This document shows positions 27,429 to 36,517 of a stretch of 64,000 nt of DNA, piece after piece. This DNA comes from Sphingomonas sp. CBMAI 2297. Its GTDB lineage: Bacteria > Pseudomonadota > Alphaproteobacteria > Sphingomonadales > Sphingomonadaceae. The notes under the pieces were generated by a model. That model worked only from the letters and a program-made list of their open reading frames with translations, was not told where the DNA came from and made no database searches. Position 1 is the first letter of the stretch. Every line of letters starts with the position of its first letter. Location of the stretch: NCBI RefSeq assembly GCF_029870595.1, contig NZ_JAPDIR010000011.1, positions 1 to 64,000 on the forward strand, given 5' to 3'. The position numbers and the translations under genes are program-made.

Positions 27429-27829
27429 TCCTCGGCCTGGGCTCGGACCTCTGCAATATCGAGCGGATCCAGAAGTCGCTGGACCGTTTCGGCACACGTT
27501 TCGAGCAGCGCAGCTTCACCGACCTGGAGATCGCCAAGGCCAGGACCCGCCCGCACAACTATGCCGCCACCCTCGCCAAGCGCTTCGCCGCCAAGGAGGC
27601 TTTCTCCAAGGCGGTGGGAACCGGGTTCAAGGCGGGTGTGTTCATGAAGGACATCGGTGTCGTCAACGCGCCCTCCGGCGCCCCTACGCTGGCATTGACC
27701 GGAGGCGCGAAGGCGAGGCTTGACGCCATCACCCCCGCGGGTCACGTCGCCATGGTGCATCTGACGCTGACGGACGATCATCCCTGGGCGTTCGCCATGG
27801 TGATGATCGAGGCGGTGAAGGAAGGTTGA
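27425..27829 (+). CDS. acpS: Holo-[acyl-carrier-protein] synthase
   Basis: A 134-residue phosphopantetheinyl transferase that activates ACP from CoA. The metal-binding Asp is in [12 protein letters not shown] and the second motif is [15 protein letters not shown]. Length is normal. Its start and stop overlap both neighbours. Confidence 0.96.
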   Translation: MILGLGSDLCNIERIQKSLDRFGTRFEQRSFTDLEIAKARTRPHNYAATLAKRFAAKEAFSKAVGTGFKAGVFMKDIGVVNAPSGAPTLALTGGAKARLDAITPAGHVAMVHLTLTDDHPWAFAMVMIEAVKEG

Positions 27830-28701
27830 TGGGGGCGGACGAGCTCGCGTTGAGTCACGAAGCGTTCGAGGAAGAGGTCGAAGCCCGGCCGCGCACCGAC
27901 TGGTGGGCGGAGGCGCGCGGCATCCTCTGGCTCGTGCTCGCGGTGCTCGGCTTCCACAGCCTGATCGCCAAGCCCTTCTTCATCCCCAGCGAATCGATGC
28001 TGCCCGGGCTGCTGGTCGGCGACCGGCTGGTGGTGACCAAATATCCCTATGGCTATAGCTGGGTCACGCCGACCTTCCATGTGCTGCCCTTCATGCACGG
28101 CCGCATCCTGGGCAGGCTGCCCGAGCGCGGCGACGTGGTGATCGTCACGCCGCCCGGCACCAACACCGACTATATCAAGCGCGTGATCGGTCTGCCCGGC
28201 GACACGATCGCGGTCAGGGGCGGCATCGTCTATCTGAACGGCAAGGCCATCCCGCGCCGGGCGATGGGCGCTCGCGACATCCCCGTCGATCCCAACACGC
28301 GCTGCAGCGAGGACCAGTATCCCGGCTTTCTCGTCACCCGAGCCGGCCGGCAATATTGCCGCCTGCCGATCTTCCGCGAGACGTTGCCGGGCGGCCGCTC
28401 CTACGACACGATCGACCTTGGCTTCCGCCCCGGCCGCGCGGACAATTATCCCGAGATCCACGTGCCCCGGGACAAGGTGTTCCTGATGGGCGACAATCGC
28501 GACAATTCGGCCGACAGCCGCTTCCCGCTCGCGCAGGGCGGGCTGGGCGGCCCGGTGCCCTGGGAGAATATCGGCGGTCGCGCCGAGTTCATCACCTTCA
28601 GCCTCGACGGCAGCGCCAGCTGGAATCCGCTGACCTGGCCGCGATCCTTCCGCCCCGGCCGCGCCGGCACCTCGCTTCACCCGCAACGGGACAGTCAATG
28701 A
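27829..28701 (+). CDS. lepB: Signal peptidase I
   Basis: A 290-residue membrane-anchored protease that removes Sec and Tat signal peptides. One N-terminal helix (GILWLVLAVLGFHSLIA) leads into the catalytic Ser segment FFIPSESMLPGLL. The general-base Lys is in DYIKRVIGLPGD and a later box is VFLMGDNRDNSADSRF. ATG 27829 overlaps the acpS stop (TGATG). Confidence 0.96.
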   Translation: MGADELALSHEAFEEEVEARPRTDWWAEARGILWLVLAVLGFHSLIAKPFFIPSESMLPGLLVGDRLVVTKYPYGYSWVTPTFHVLPFMHGRILGRLPERGDVVIVTPPGTNTDYIKRVIGLPGDTIAVRGGIVYLNGKAIPRRAMGARDIPVDPNTRCSEDQYPGFLVTRAGRQYCRLPIFRETLPGGRSYDTIDLGFRPGRADNYPEIHVPRDKVFLMGDNRDNSADSRFPLAQGGLGGPVPWENIGGRAEFITFSLDGSASWNPLTWPRSFRPGRAGTSLHPQRDSQ

Positions 28702-29864
28702 TGAGCGATCCGCTTGCCTCCGATCACGTCCATGTCGTCCAGGAACCGGGACCCAACGAGCTGCGCGACCCGGTGGTCCGCGCCGAACTGAAAAGGGCGA
28801 GCGTCTGGTTCGGCCTGGGTATCGCGGTCGCCCTGTTCGTGCTGCTGATCCAGCCGATCCTGATCATCTTCGGCGGGCTGGTCTTCGCATCGATGCTGGA
28901 TGGCGGCGCGCGGCTGCTCGGCCGCATCCTGCCGATCCCGCGCGCGCTGCGGATCGTGATCGTCGTCCTGCTGGTGATCGCCTTCTTCGCCGGCATCTTC
29001 TACCTGACCGGGGTGCAGATCGCCGCCCAGGCCGAGCAGCTGCGCACCACGCTGGAAGTGCAGGCGAACAAGGTCGCCCAATGGGTGGCCGATCTGGGCC
29101 TGATGCCCGGCCGCTCCGATCTCACCGGCCTCGTCCAGCAGGCGCTGGGCAGCGTCGGGCGGCTCACCTCGGCGGTGGGCTCGGTGTTCGGCGCCGTCTC
29201 GTCGCTGCTGATGATCGTGATCATCGGCCTGTTCGTGGCGCTGGAGCCGCGCATCTACGAGCGCGGCCTGCAATGGATGGTGCCCAGGGACGCGCGCGAT
29301 TCGTTCGCGCTCACGCTCAGCCGCATGGCGACGACGATGCGGCGGCTGCTCGCCGGGCGCCTGTTCGGCATGCTCTTCGAAGGCGTGGTCACTGCCTTCT
29401 TCCTGTGGCTGGCCGGCGTGCCGATGGCGCTGCTGCTCGGCATCATCACCGGCGTGCTCGCCTTCATTCCCAATATCGGCGCCTTCATCTCCGGCGTGAT
29501 GATGATCTCGGTGGGGTTCAGCGCCGGCACCGAGACCGGCATCTGGGCGATCATCATCTATTTCGGCGTGCAGAATTTCGACGGCTATGTCGTGATTCCG
29601 ATGGTCGCCCGGCGCACCGTGGACATGCCGCCGGCGCTCACCCTCTCGTCGCAGATCCTCGCCAGCACGCTGTTCGGCGTGCTCGGCCTGGCGCTGGCCG
29701 ATCCGATCGTGGCGATGATCAAGGTCGCGCTGGAGAGCGAGGCGGAGCGCGCCGCCCGCGCCGCCGACGAGGAGAGCCCCCGGCTCAAATGGCGGGTCCG
29801 GCTGCGACGGGGCTATGAGGAAGGGGCGCCGACGCCGCTCGAGCCGCCGGCGGGTGCGGCATGA
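28698..29864 (+). CDS. AI-2E family transporter
   Basis: A 388-residue polytopic protein of the AI-2E/PerM family. It has two N-terminal helices, an amphipathic central region (about 100-190), then a C-terminal helix bundle with GVPMALLLGIITGVLAFIPNIG and VIPMVARRTVDMPPALTL. Members export small molecules or act as Na+/H+ antiporters; the substrate here is unknown. ATGATG overlaps the lepB stop. Confidence 0.88.
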   Translation: MMSDPLASDHVHVVQEPGPNELRDPVVRAELKRASVWFGLGIAVALFVLLIQPILIIFGGLVFASMLDGGARLLGRILPIPRALRIVIVVLLVIAFFAGIFYLTGVQIAAQAEQLRTTLEVQANKVAQWVADLGLMPGRSDLTGLVQQALGSVGRLTSAVGSVFGAVSSLLMIVIIGLFVALEPRIYERGLQWMVPRDARDSFALTLSRMATTMRRLLAGRLFGMLFEGVVTAFFLWLAGVPMALLLGIITGVLAFIPNIGAFISGVMMISVGFSAGTETGIWAIIIYFGVQNFDGYVVIPMVARRTVDMPPALTLSSQILASTLFGVLGLALADPIVAMIKVALESEAERAARAADEESPRLKWRVRLRRGYEEGAPTPLEPPAGAA

Positions 29865-30481
29865 TCCTCTACGACTATTTCCGCTCCTCGGCGGCCTATC
29901 GCGTCCGCATCGCGCTGAACCTGAAGGGCGTGGCCTATGCCCGGCGCGACATCATGCTGCTCGAGAACCAGCAGCGTTCGCCGGAGCATCTCGCCCGCAA
30001 CCCCCAGGGCTTCGTTCCCGCGCTGGAGGCCGGGGGCAAGGTGATCACCCAGAGCCTGGCGATCATCGAGTGGCTCGACGCGCGCCATCCCGAGCCGCGG
30101 CTGATCCCCGCCGATCCCGATGCCCGCGCCGCGGCGATGGCCCGCGCGCTCGTCGTCGCGGCGGACACGCATCCGCTCAACAATTTGCGCGTGATGCGGC
30201 GTCTGAAGGAAATGGGCGTGGACGAGGAGGGGCGGAACGCCTGGACGCGCCACTGGATCGCCGAGGGCTTCGCCGCGCTGGAGGCGATGGCGGGGGACGG
30301 GCCCTTTCTCGGCGGCGACGCGCCGGGAATCGCCGATCTCTGCCTGGTGCCCCAGATGTACAATGCCCGGCGCTTCGAGACGCCGCTGGACGCCTTCCCC
30401 CGGCTGGTGGCGATCGACGCCGCCGCCACCGCATTGCCCGCCTTCGCCGCCGCTCATCCCGACGCGGTGGCGCCCAAGTGA
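29861..30481 (+). CDS. maiA: Maleylacetoacetate isomerase (zeta-class GST)
   Basis: A 206-residue glutathione-dependent isomerase of tyrosine/homogentisate breakdown. The zeta signature SSAAYRVRIALNLKG is at residue 9, and glutathione contacts are in NPQGFVPALE and ITQSLAIIEWLD. The classical SSCxWR Cys is replaced by Ala here, so the catalytic role deserves care; a general zeta GST is the alternative. No other homogentisate gene is nearby. Both ends overlap neighbours. Confidence 0.8.
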   Translation: MILYDYFRSSAAYRVRIALNLKGVAYARRDIMLLENQQRSPEHLARNPQGFVPALEAGGKVITQSLAIIEWLDARHPEPRLIPADPDARAAAMARALVVAADTHPLNNLRVMRRLKEMGVDEEGRNAWTRHWIAEGFAALEAMAGDGPFLGGDAPGIADLCLVPQMYNARRFETPLDAFPRLVAIDAAATALPAFAAAHPDAVAPK

Positions 30482-32544
30482 GGATCGCCGGGCTGGCGGC
30501 GGGCCTGCTGCTCGCCGTCCCCGCCCTGGCGCAGGAGCAGGAACGGGAACAGGAGCCCGACGCGATTATCGTCACCGGCCGCGGGCTCGCCGCGCCGCCG
30601 GGCGACGCCGCCTATGACGTGGTGACGATCGCGCGCGATCGCATCGCCGGCACCGCCAGCGGCCGGCTGGAGGATGCGCTGCGCGATGCCGCCGGGCTCG
30701 CCCAGTTCCGCCGCTCCGATTCGCGCTCGGCCCACCCGACTTCGCAGGGGATCACGCTGCGCGGCCTGGGCGGCAATGCCTCCAGCCGCGCGCTGCTGCT
30801 GCTCGACGGCGTGCCCCAGGCCGATCCGTTCGGCGGCTGGGTCGCCTTTCCCGCCTATCTCCCGATAAGGCTCGCCGGCGCGCGGATCGTGCGCGGCGGG
30901 GGCAGCGGCTATGCCGGGCCGGGCGCGCTGGCGGGCACGATCGAGCTGGAGAGCGGCAGCCCCGCGCAGCTTGGCCGCCTGTCGCTCGACGCGCTCGGCG
31001 GCAGTCGCGACAGCCTCGATCTCGCGGGGGTGGGCGCCGTCGAGCTCGGGCGCGGCTTCGCCACCCTCGCCGGCCAATATGCGCGCGGCGATGGCTTCAC
31101 TCCGATCGTCGCGGCGGATCGTGGACCCGCCGACCGGCCGGCCCCCTATGAACAGGCCGCCATCGCCCTGCGCGCCGTCACTGCCCTTGGCGCCGATACC
31201 GAGCTCCAGGCCAATCTCTCCGCCTTCACCGACCATCGCGATCGCGGCGTCGATTTCACGCGAGTGAAGAGCGAAGGCGCCGATGCCAGCCTGCGCCTGG
31301 TCGGCCGCGGAGCCTGGGGCTGGTCGGCGCTCGCCTGGCTCCAGACGCGCGGCTTCGCCTCGGGCTTCGCCAGCGTCAACGATGCGCGCACCGTCGCCGC
31401 GCCGACGCTCGACCAATATGCCGTGCCTGCCACCGGTCTGGGCGCGCGCCTGGAGGTCGCCCCGCCCGTCGGCGGCGGCGTGACGCTGCGCCTGGGCGGC
31501 GACCTGCGCCGGGTCTCCGGCCGGACCGAGGAGCTGTTCACCTATGTCGCCGGGAGCCCGACCCGGCGCCGCGTCGCGGGGGGCGAGAGCCTGACCGTCG
31601 GCGGCTTCGCCGATGCCAGCTACGAGCGCGGGCCGCTCACGCTCAGCCTGGGCGGGCGGCTCGATCACTGGGACATTGCGGACGGTTCGCTGCTGGAGAC
31701 TTCGCTCGCGCCCGGTCCGGTGATCACGGACGGCCGCTTCCCCGATCGCCGGGGCTGGGAAGCCACCGGCCGCGCGGGCGCCGCCTATCGGCTGGGCGGC
31801 GTGACGCTGCGCGCGGCCGCCTATCGGGGCTGGCGCCTGCCGACGCTCAACGAGCTCTACCGCCCCTTCCGGGCCGGGGCCGACGCCACCGCCGCTAATG
31901 CCGCGCTCGATCCGGAGCGGCTGGTCGGGGCGGAGATCGGGATGGACTGGCGCCCCGCCGCCGCGCTGGCTCTCCGCGCCACCGGCTATTGGAACCGCCT
32001 CGACGGCGCGATCGCGAATGTCACGCTGGCGCAGGGGCCGGGCAGCTTCCCCGGGGTCGGCTTCGTCTCGGCGGCGGGCTTCTATCGCCAGCGGCGGAAC
32101 GTCGACGCGGTAACGGCCCGCGGCGTCGAGCTCGACGGGCGCTGGGCGGCGGGGCCGCTCAGCCTGGCCGCGTCCTATGCCTTCACCGATTCGCGGGTGT
32201 CGGCCTCGGGCGTGGCGGCGTCGCTCGACGGCCTGCGCCCGGCCCAGACCGCGCGGCACCAGGCGAGCGCGACGCTTGGCTGGGCGCGGGGCGATGCCGG
32301 GGCGTCGCTCACCGCCCGCTATGCCGGGCCGCAGTTCGAGGACGACCAGAACAGCCGCACGCTGAAGGGCGCCTTCACGCTCGACGCCGCCGCGGCGCTG
32401 CCGCTCGCGCATGGCTTCGCCCTCCAGGCGCGCGCAGAGAATCTCCTCGATGCCGAGGTGCAGGCCGGGATCAGCGGTCCGGGCGTGATCGAGCGGGCGC
32501 TGCCGCGTACCCTGTGGCTGGGCCTGCGGCTGAAGCTGCGCTGA
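30478..32544 (+). CDS. TonB-dependent outer membrane receptor
   Basis: A 688-residue receptor. GTG 30478 overlaps the maiA stop. A signal peptide (VRIAGLAAGLLLAVPALAQ) is followed by a TonB box-like DAIIVTG, a plug domain (LRDAAGLAQFRRSDSRSAHP...LRGLGGNASSRALLLLDGVP) and a 22-strand barrel ending ALPRTLWLGLRLKLR with a terminal aromatic/basic strand. The ligand is unknown. The size and absence of an N-terminal STN domain suggest a plain uptake receptor. It is odd that it is coupled to maiA. Confidence 0.88.
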   Translation: MRIAGLAAGLLLAVPALAQEQEREQEPDAIIVTGRGLAAPPGDAAYDVVTIARDRIAGTASGRLEDALRDAAGLAQFRRSDSRSAHPTSQGITLRGLGGNASSRALLLLDGVPQADPFGGWVAFPAYLPIRLAGARIVRGGGSGYAGPGALAGTIELESGSPAQLGRLSLDALGGSRDSLDLAGVGAVELGRGFATLAGQYARGDGFTPIVAADRGPADRPAPYEQAAIALRAVTALGADTELQANLSAFTDHRDRGVDFTRVKSEGADASLRLVGRGAWGWSALAWLQTRGFASGFASVNDARTVAAPTLDQYAVPATGLGARLEVAPPVGGGVTLRLGGDLRRVSGRTEELFTYVAGSPTRRRVAGGESLTVGGFADASYERGPLTLSLGGRLDHWDIADGSLLETSLAPGPVITDGRFPDRRGWEATGRAGAAYRLGGVTLRAAAYRGWRLPTLNELYRPFRAGADATAANAALDPERLVGAEIGMDWRPAAALALRATGYWNRLDGAIANVTLAQGPGSFPGVGFVSAAGFYRQRRNVDAVTARGVELDGRWAAGPLSLAASYAFTDSRVSASGVAASLDGLRPAQTARHQASATLGWARGDAGASLTARYAGPQFEDDQNSRTLKGAFTLDAAAALPLAHGFALQARAENLLDAEVQAGISGPGVIERALPRTLWLGLRLKLR

Positions 32545-32550
32545 GTCCGA

Positions 32551-33645
32551 TCAGCGCCGGCGGCCGTCCACCATCCGGTCGAACAGTGCGAGATAGTCGG
32601 CGATCGGATCGCCCGTGGCCGTCACCGGCGCGGGCCGCACCGCGTCCGGCGCCAGCCAGTGATCGAGGGCGGCGACCAATGCATCGCCATCCTCGCGGGC
32701 GATTACCGTGCCCAGTTCCGGCGCATGGACGATCTCGCGCACCGCGACGCTCGATTCGGTGGATACTACCGGCGTCCCGACCGAGAGCGCCTCGCGCAGC
32801 ACGCCGGGCACACCTTCATAGTCCGAGGTCAGCACCGCCACTGCCGCGCCCCTGAGCGCCGGCAGCGGATCGCCGGCATGGCCGGGCATGATCACCCGGT
32901 CACCCAGCCCGAGCGCCGCGATCTGCGCGTCGAGCGCGGCGCGCGCGGCGCCCTCGCCGAGCAGCAGCAGCTTCACCTGCGCGTCGGCGAGCCGGGGCAG
33001 GGCGTCGAGCAGCCGGTCCCAGCGCTTCTGCGGCTCCAGCCGCCCGACGCCGATCAGGTAGCGGCCCATGGGCAGCGCCACCGGCGTGGCACCGGCGATC
33101 GGCCGGGCGGGCGGATTGGCGATCACGCCCACCCGCTCCGGCGGCATGCCCATCTCCGCCATCGTCTCGGTCGCCATTGCCGGAGTCATTGCCACGACAT
33201 GATCGAGGAAGCGCGGATGCAGCCGCAGCCAGCGCCGATAGCGCCAGGCGGCGCCGCGCGAGAGCTCGGGGCGCACCAGCGCGTTGGAGACCTTGCCCAC
33301 GATCGGCGGCGCGGCGCGGCCCAGCCGCAGCCGGGCGAGCGCGGTGACGCCGGTATAGCGGTTGCCCGGGCAGAACAGCAGGTCCGGCCGTGCGCGTCGT
33401 ATCTCGTCCGCGAGCCGGAACAGTGCCTGGTGGCGCCCGTCGCCCAGTTCGATCACTTCGATCCCGTCGGGGATCTCCGCGGCCAGCGGCCCTTCGCGGC
33501 TGCCCAGCACCAGGGTCACCCGGCGCCCCGCCGCCTGCCATCCCGCGGCCATGCGCAGCATCGCCCGCTCCACCCCGCCGCCCTGCAATTGCTGGGCGTA
33601 GGTGAGGATGTGCTGAGCGGTTTCGGAATGGGTGCGGTGCAACAT
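32551..33645 (-). CDS. Glycosyltransferase family 4-type protein
   Basis: A 364-residue GT-B glycosyltransferase. N-terminal acceptor-domain features are LQGGGVERAMLRMAAGW and DLLFCPGNRYTGV. The C-terminal nucleotide-sugar domain has IGVGRLEPQKRWDRLLDAL, LLLLGEGAARAALDAQI and TSDYEGVPGVLREALSVGTPVVST. ATG 33643-33645 is the start that fits the family. Donor and acceptor are unknown; it likely builds an envelope polysaccharide or lipid. It diverges from the membrane-protein/DUF2141/GT operon. Confidence 0.87.
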   Translation of the reverse strand: MLHRTHSETAQHILTYAQQLQGGGVERAMLRMAAGWQAAGRRVTLVLGSREGPLAAEIPDGIEVIELGDGRHQALFRLADEIRRARPDLLFCPGNRYTGVTALARLRLGRAAPPIVGKVSNALVRPELSRGAAWRYRRWLRLHPRFLDHVVAMTPAMATETMAEMGMPPERVGVIANPPARPIAGATPVALPMGRYLIGVGRLEPQKRWDRLLDALPRLADAQVKLLLLGEGAARAALDAQIAALGLGDRVIMPGHAGDPLPALRGAAVAVLTSDYEGVPGVLREALSVGTPVVSTESSVAVREIVHAPELGTVIAREDGDALVAALDHWLAPDAVRPAPVTATGDPIADYLALFDRMVDGRRR

Positions 33646-33836
33646 AGGGTCTTGCGGATTGCCACTCTTAAGCCCAAATCGCCCCCGCAATAAACCGCAA
33701 TCTGCTGCCACCAGCCATTTTCGTGTTGGCGTATACTGGGGGGCTGTACGCCGCATGGTGCGGATAAAGTGCTGGAAATGCCCGTTTTTGGGCGGCGGAA
33801 TGTGAATCGGTGAACGAACCAGGTCTGGAGGCTTCG

Positions 33837-34769
33837 GTGAACACGAGCGTTGTCGAGGCCGTCCCCCTCCCGGGCGCGCCCGACCTTGCGGGTCTCGAAC
33901 CCGTCGAAAAGATCAAGCGCCGCTGGCCGGCGTTTCTGGGCGGCGCGCTGACGCTGCTGATGATCGTGGCGCTGGGCCGCGAGCTGTTCGGATCGGGGCT
34001 GCAGGGCCTTTATCGCAATCTGCCCGCCAACCCGCTCTTCTATCTGGTCTTCGCGCTCTATTATGTCGGGCCGCCGACCTTCGACTATGTGATCTTCCGG
34101 CGGCTGTGGCAGATTCCGCTCGCCGGGCTGGCCGCGCTCCACAAGAAGCGCATCTCGAACGAAGTGCTGTTCGGCTATTCGGGCGAGGCCTATTTCTATG
34201 CCTGGGCGCGCCAGCGCACCCAGATGGTCGCGGCGCCCTTCGGCGCGGTGAAGGACGTGATGATCCTGTCGGCGATCGCCGGCAACGCGATCACGCTGCT
34301 CATGATGATCCTCGGCCTGCCGCTCTATCTGGGCCTGGTGCCGCCGCAGTGGAAGGGCGCGGTGCTCGGCTCGGTGGTGGTGCTGGTGCTGATGTCGGTG
34401 CCGTTCGTGCTCTTCTCCAAGCGCGTGTTCTCGCTGCCCCGCCGCGAGCTGTGGTGGGTGTTCCTGGTGCATTGCGCGCGCATCGTCACCGGATCGCTGC
34501 TCGTTGCGATCGCCTGGCACCTGGCGATGCCGAACGTCTCGATCGGCGTGTGGCTGATGATGGCGGCCGGCCGGCTGCTCGTCTGGCGCCTGCCGCTGGT
34601 GCCGAGCAAGGAGGCCGCCTTCGCCGCGATCACCGGGGTGGTGATCGGCCAGGGCTCGGCCATGTCCGAGCTGATGGCGCTGATCGCCGGCCTCACTCTT
34701 CTCGTCCATGTCACCTTGATCGGGGGCTTCAGCGTGCAGGCCCTGCTCACGAGGAACAAGCAGTCATGA
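33837..34769 (+). CDS. Polytopic membrane protein, LPG-synthetase-like topology
   Basis: A 310-residue protein with about eight helices. GTG 33837 is chosen because GGAGG lies 5 bases before it; a GTG at 33810 lacks such a site. Features include LFYLVFALYYVGPPTFDYVIFRRLW and GYSGEAYFYAWARQR. The fold resembles the UPF0104/AglD membrane domain that flips or modifies lipid-linked products, but similarity by eye is weak. Its stop overlaps the DUF2141 ATG, and a GT4 gene follows, so a role in handling a glycosylated lipid is inferred. Confidence 0.7.
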   Translation: MNTSVVEAVPLPGAPDLAGLEPVEKIKRRWPAFLGGALTLLMIVALGRELFGSGLQGLYRNLPANPLFYLVFALYYVGPPTFDYVIFRRLWQIPLAGLAALHKKRISNEVLFGYSGEAYFYAWARQRTQMVAAPFGAVKDVMILSAIAGNAITLLMMILGLPLYLGLVPPQWKGAVLGSVVVLVLMSVPFVLFSKRVFSLPRRELWWVFLVHCARIVTGSLLVAIAWHLAMPNVSIGVWLMMAAGRLLVWRLPLVPSKEAAFAAITGVVIGQGSAMSELMALIAGLTLLVHVTLIGGFSVQALLTRNKQS

Positions 34770-35305
34770 TCCGTTCCCTGATCGCCCCGACGACCATCGG
34801 CGCCGCGGGCGCGCTCGCCCTTGCGGCGGCGCCGGCCTGCGCCGCGGCCGCGCAGCCGGATCCGGTCGACGGCAATTGCGCCACGCGCACCGGCGTGCCG
34901 CTCTATGTGAACGTCACCGGCCTCAAGGATCGCACCGGGCGGCTGAAGCTCGAAATCTATCCGCCGAACGAGGAGGATTTCCTGCGCGACGACACGTCGC
35001 TCAAGCGGGAGAACAAGCCGTTCCGCCGCATCTGGGCGCAGACGCCGGCCTCCGGCCCCGTCCGGCTGTGCATCCGCGCGCCGGGGCCGGGCACCTGGGC
35101 GGTGCTGTTCACCCACGATCGCGACGGCAAGAACAAGTTCAACTTCTGGGAGGACGGCGCCGGCTTCCCGAGCAACCAGAAGCTCGGCCGCAGCCGCCCC
35201 AAGGTGCGCCAGGCGCTGGTCAATGTCGGGCCCGGTGGTGGACAGATCACGATCAAGGCCCAATATCTCCGGGGCCTGGGCGGCTTCGCGCCGCTCGACG
35301 ACTGA
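34766..35305 (+). CDS. Secreted DUF2141 protein
   Basis: A 179-residue exported protein. Its signal peptide (IGAAGALALAAAPACAAAAQ) precedes a beta-rich DUF2141 domain with VPLYVNVTGLKDRTGRLKLEIY and WAVLFTHDRDGKNKFNFWEDGAGF. Two Cys (NCATRTG, RLCIRAPG) may form a disulfide. DUF2141 proteins are periplasmic and of unknown function. ATG overlaps the upstream stop (ATGA); the GT4 gene follows after 12 bases. Confidence 0.85.
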   Translation: MIRSLIAPTTIGAAGALALAAAPACAAAAQPDPVDGNCATRTGVPLYVNVTGLKDRTGRLKLEIYPPNEEDFLRDDTSLKRENKPFRRIWAQTPASGPVRLCIRAPGPGTWAVLFTHDRDGKNKFNFWEDGAGFPSNQKLGRSRPKVRQALVNVGPGGGQITIKAQYLRGLGGFAPLDD

Positions 35306-35317
35306 GGGGCAGGGACG

Positions 35318-36517
35318 ATGCGCATCGTCGACGTCAACGAGTTCTACTCGCCGACCGGTGGCGGCGTGCGCACCTATCTCGACCGCAAGATGGGGATCAT
35401 GGCTGATATGGGCCATGAGCTGACCGTCATCGCGCCGGCGCTCGAATCGAGCGTCGAGGAGCGCCCCGGCGGCGGCCGGATCTTCTGGGTCAAGGCGCCG
35501 CCGCTGATCCTCGATCGCAACTACGGCATCTTCGTGCACGACGAGCCGGTGTGGAAGCTGCTCGACATGCTGCGGCCCGACATCGTCGAGACCAGCTCGC
35601 CCTGGCTCCCGGCCTGGACGGTGGCGCGCTGGCAGGGCGACGCGGTGAAGGTGTTCTTCGCGCATGGCGACAATATCGGCGCCTATCCGCAGCGCTGGCT
35701 CGACAGCGTGGCGACGCCGATCCAGGTCGAGCGGGCCTTTGCCTGGTACACGCGGTACATGAGCCGCTTCCTCGAGCATTACGACGCGTTCGTCACCAAC
35801 GGCCCGGCGCTGGCCAAGCGGTTCCGCCGGCGCGGCATGCATGTCCACGCCTCGATGCCGCTGGGGATCGAGCGGCAATGGTTCTCGCCCGATCTGCGCG
35901 ACGAGAAATTGCGCGTGGCGCTGCTCGCCCAGCTCGGCCTGCCGCCGGAGGGGCATCTGCTGCTCGGCCTGGGCCGGCACCACAAGGAGAAGCGCTGGCC
36001 GCTGGTGATCGACGCGGTCGAGGCCGCGGCAAACGACCTGCCCGTCGGCCTGATGCTGATCGGCGACGGCCCGCAGCGCCGCCAGCTCGAGGCCCGCATC
36101 GCCGGCAGCCCGCACATCAAGATCTTCCGTCCGGTCTATGACCGGGTGCGTTTCTCGCGGATCATGGCCAGCTGCGACGCGCTGATCCACGGATCCGACG
36201 CCGAGCCCTTTGGCCTGGTCGCTTCCGAGGCGCTGGCCTCGGGCCTGCCGCTGATCGGGCCCGACGAGGGCGGCTTCGCCGAGCTCGCCGATCCGCTCTT
36301 CGCCGAAACCTATCGCGCGCGCGACGCCTATTCGGCGGCCGGCGCGATCCGCCGCATGTTCGCCCGCGAGCAGGCCATTCTGCGCAACGCCGCCCGGGTC
36401 GCCGCCGGCAAGGTCCGCAGCGACGCCGACCATGCCGCCGAGCTGATGGCCTATTACGAAGGCCTGCTCGAGGCGAGGCGCGGCGGCGCCGGCGTGCGCG
36501 CCGCCGGCAGCGCATAG
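35318..36517 (+). CDS. Glycosyltransferase family 4-type protein
   Basis: A 399-residue GT-B enzyme of the SqdX/PimB-like group: RIVDVNEFYSPTGGGVRTYL, MGHELTVIAPALES, then LLGLGRHHKEKRWPLVIDAV, LMLIGDGPQRRQLEARI and HGSDAEPFGLVASEALASGLPLIGP with the retaining-GT EX7E motif (E...E). This group often glycosylates membrane lipids. It is third in the membrane-protein/DUF2141/GT operon. Its last 64 bases overlap the convergent membrane glycosyltransferase gene. Confidence 0.87.
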   Translation: MRIVDVNEFYSPTGGGVRTYLDRKMGIMADMGHELTVIAPALESSVEERPGGGRIFWVKAPPLILDRNYGIFVHDEPVWKLLDMLRPDIVETSSPWLPAWTVARWQGDAVKVFFAHGDNIGAYPQRWLDSVATPIQVERAFAWYTRYMSRFLEHYDAFVTNGPALAKRFRRRGMHVHASMPLGIERQWFSPDLRDEKLRVALLAQLGLPPEGHLLLGLGRHHKEKRWPLVIDAVEAAANDLPVGLMLIGDGPQRRQLEARIAGSPHIKIFRPVYDRVRFSRIMASCDALIHGSDAEPFGLVASEALASGLPLIGPDEGGFAELADPLFAETYRARDAYSAAGAIRRMFAREQAILRNAARVAAGKVRSDADHAAELMAYYEGLLEARRGGAGVRAAGSA

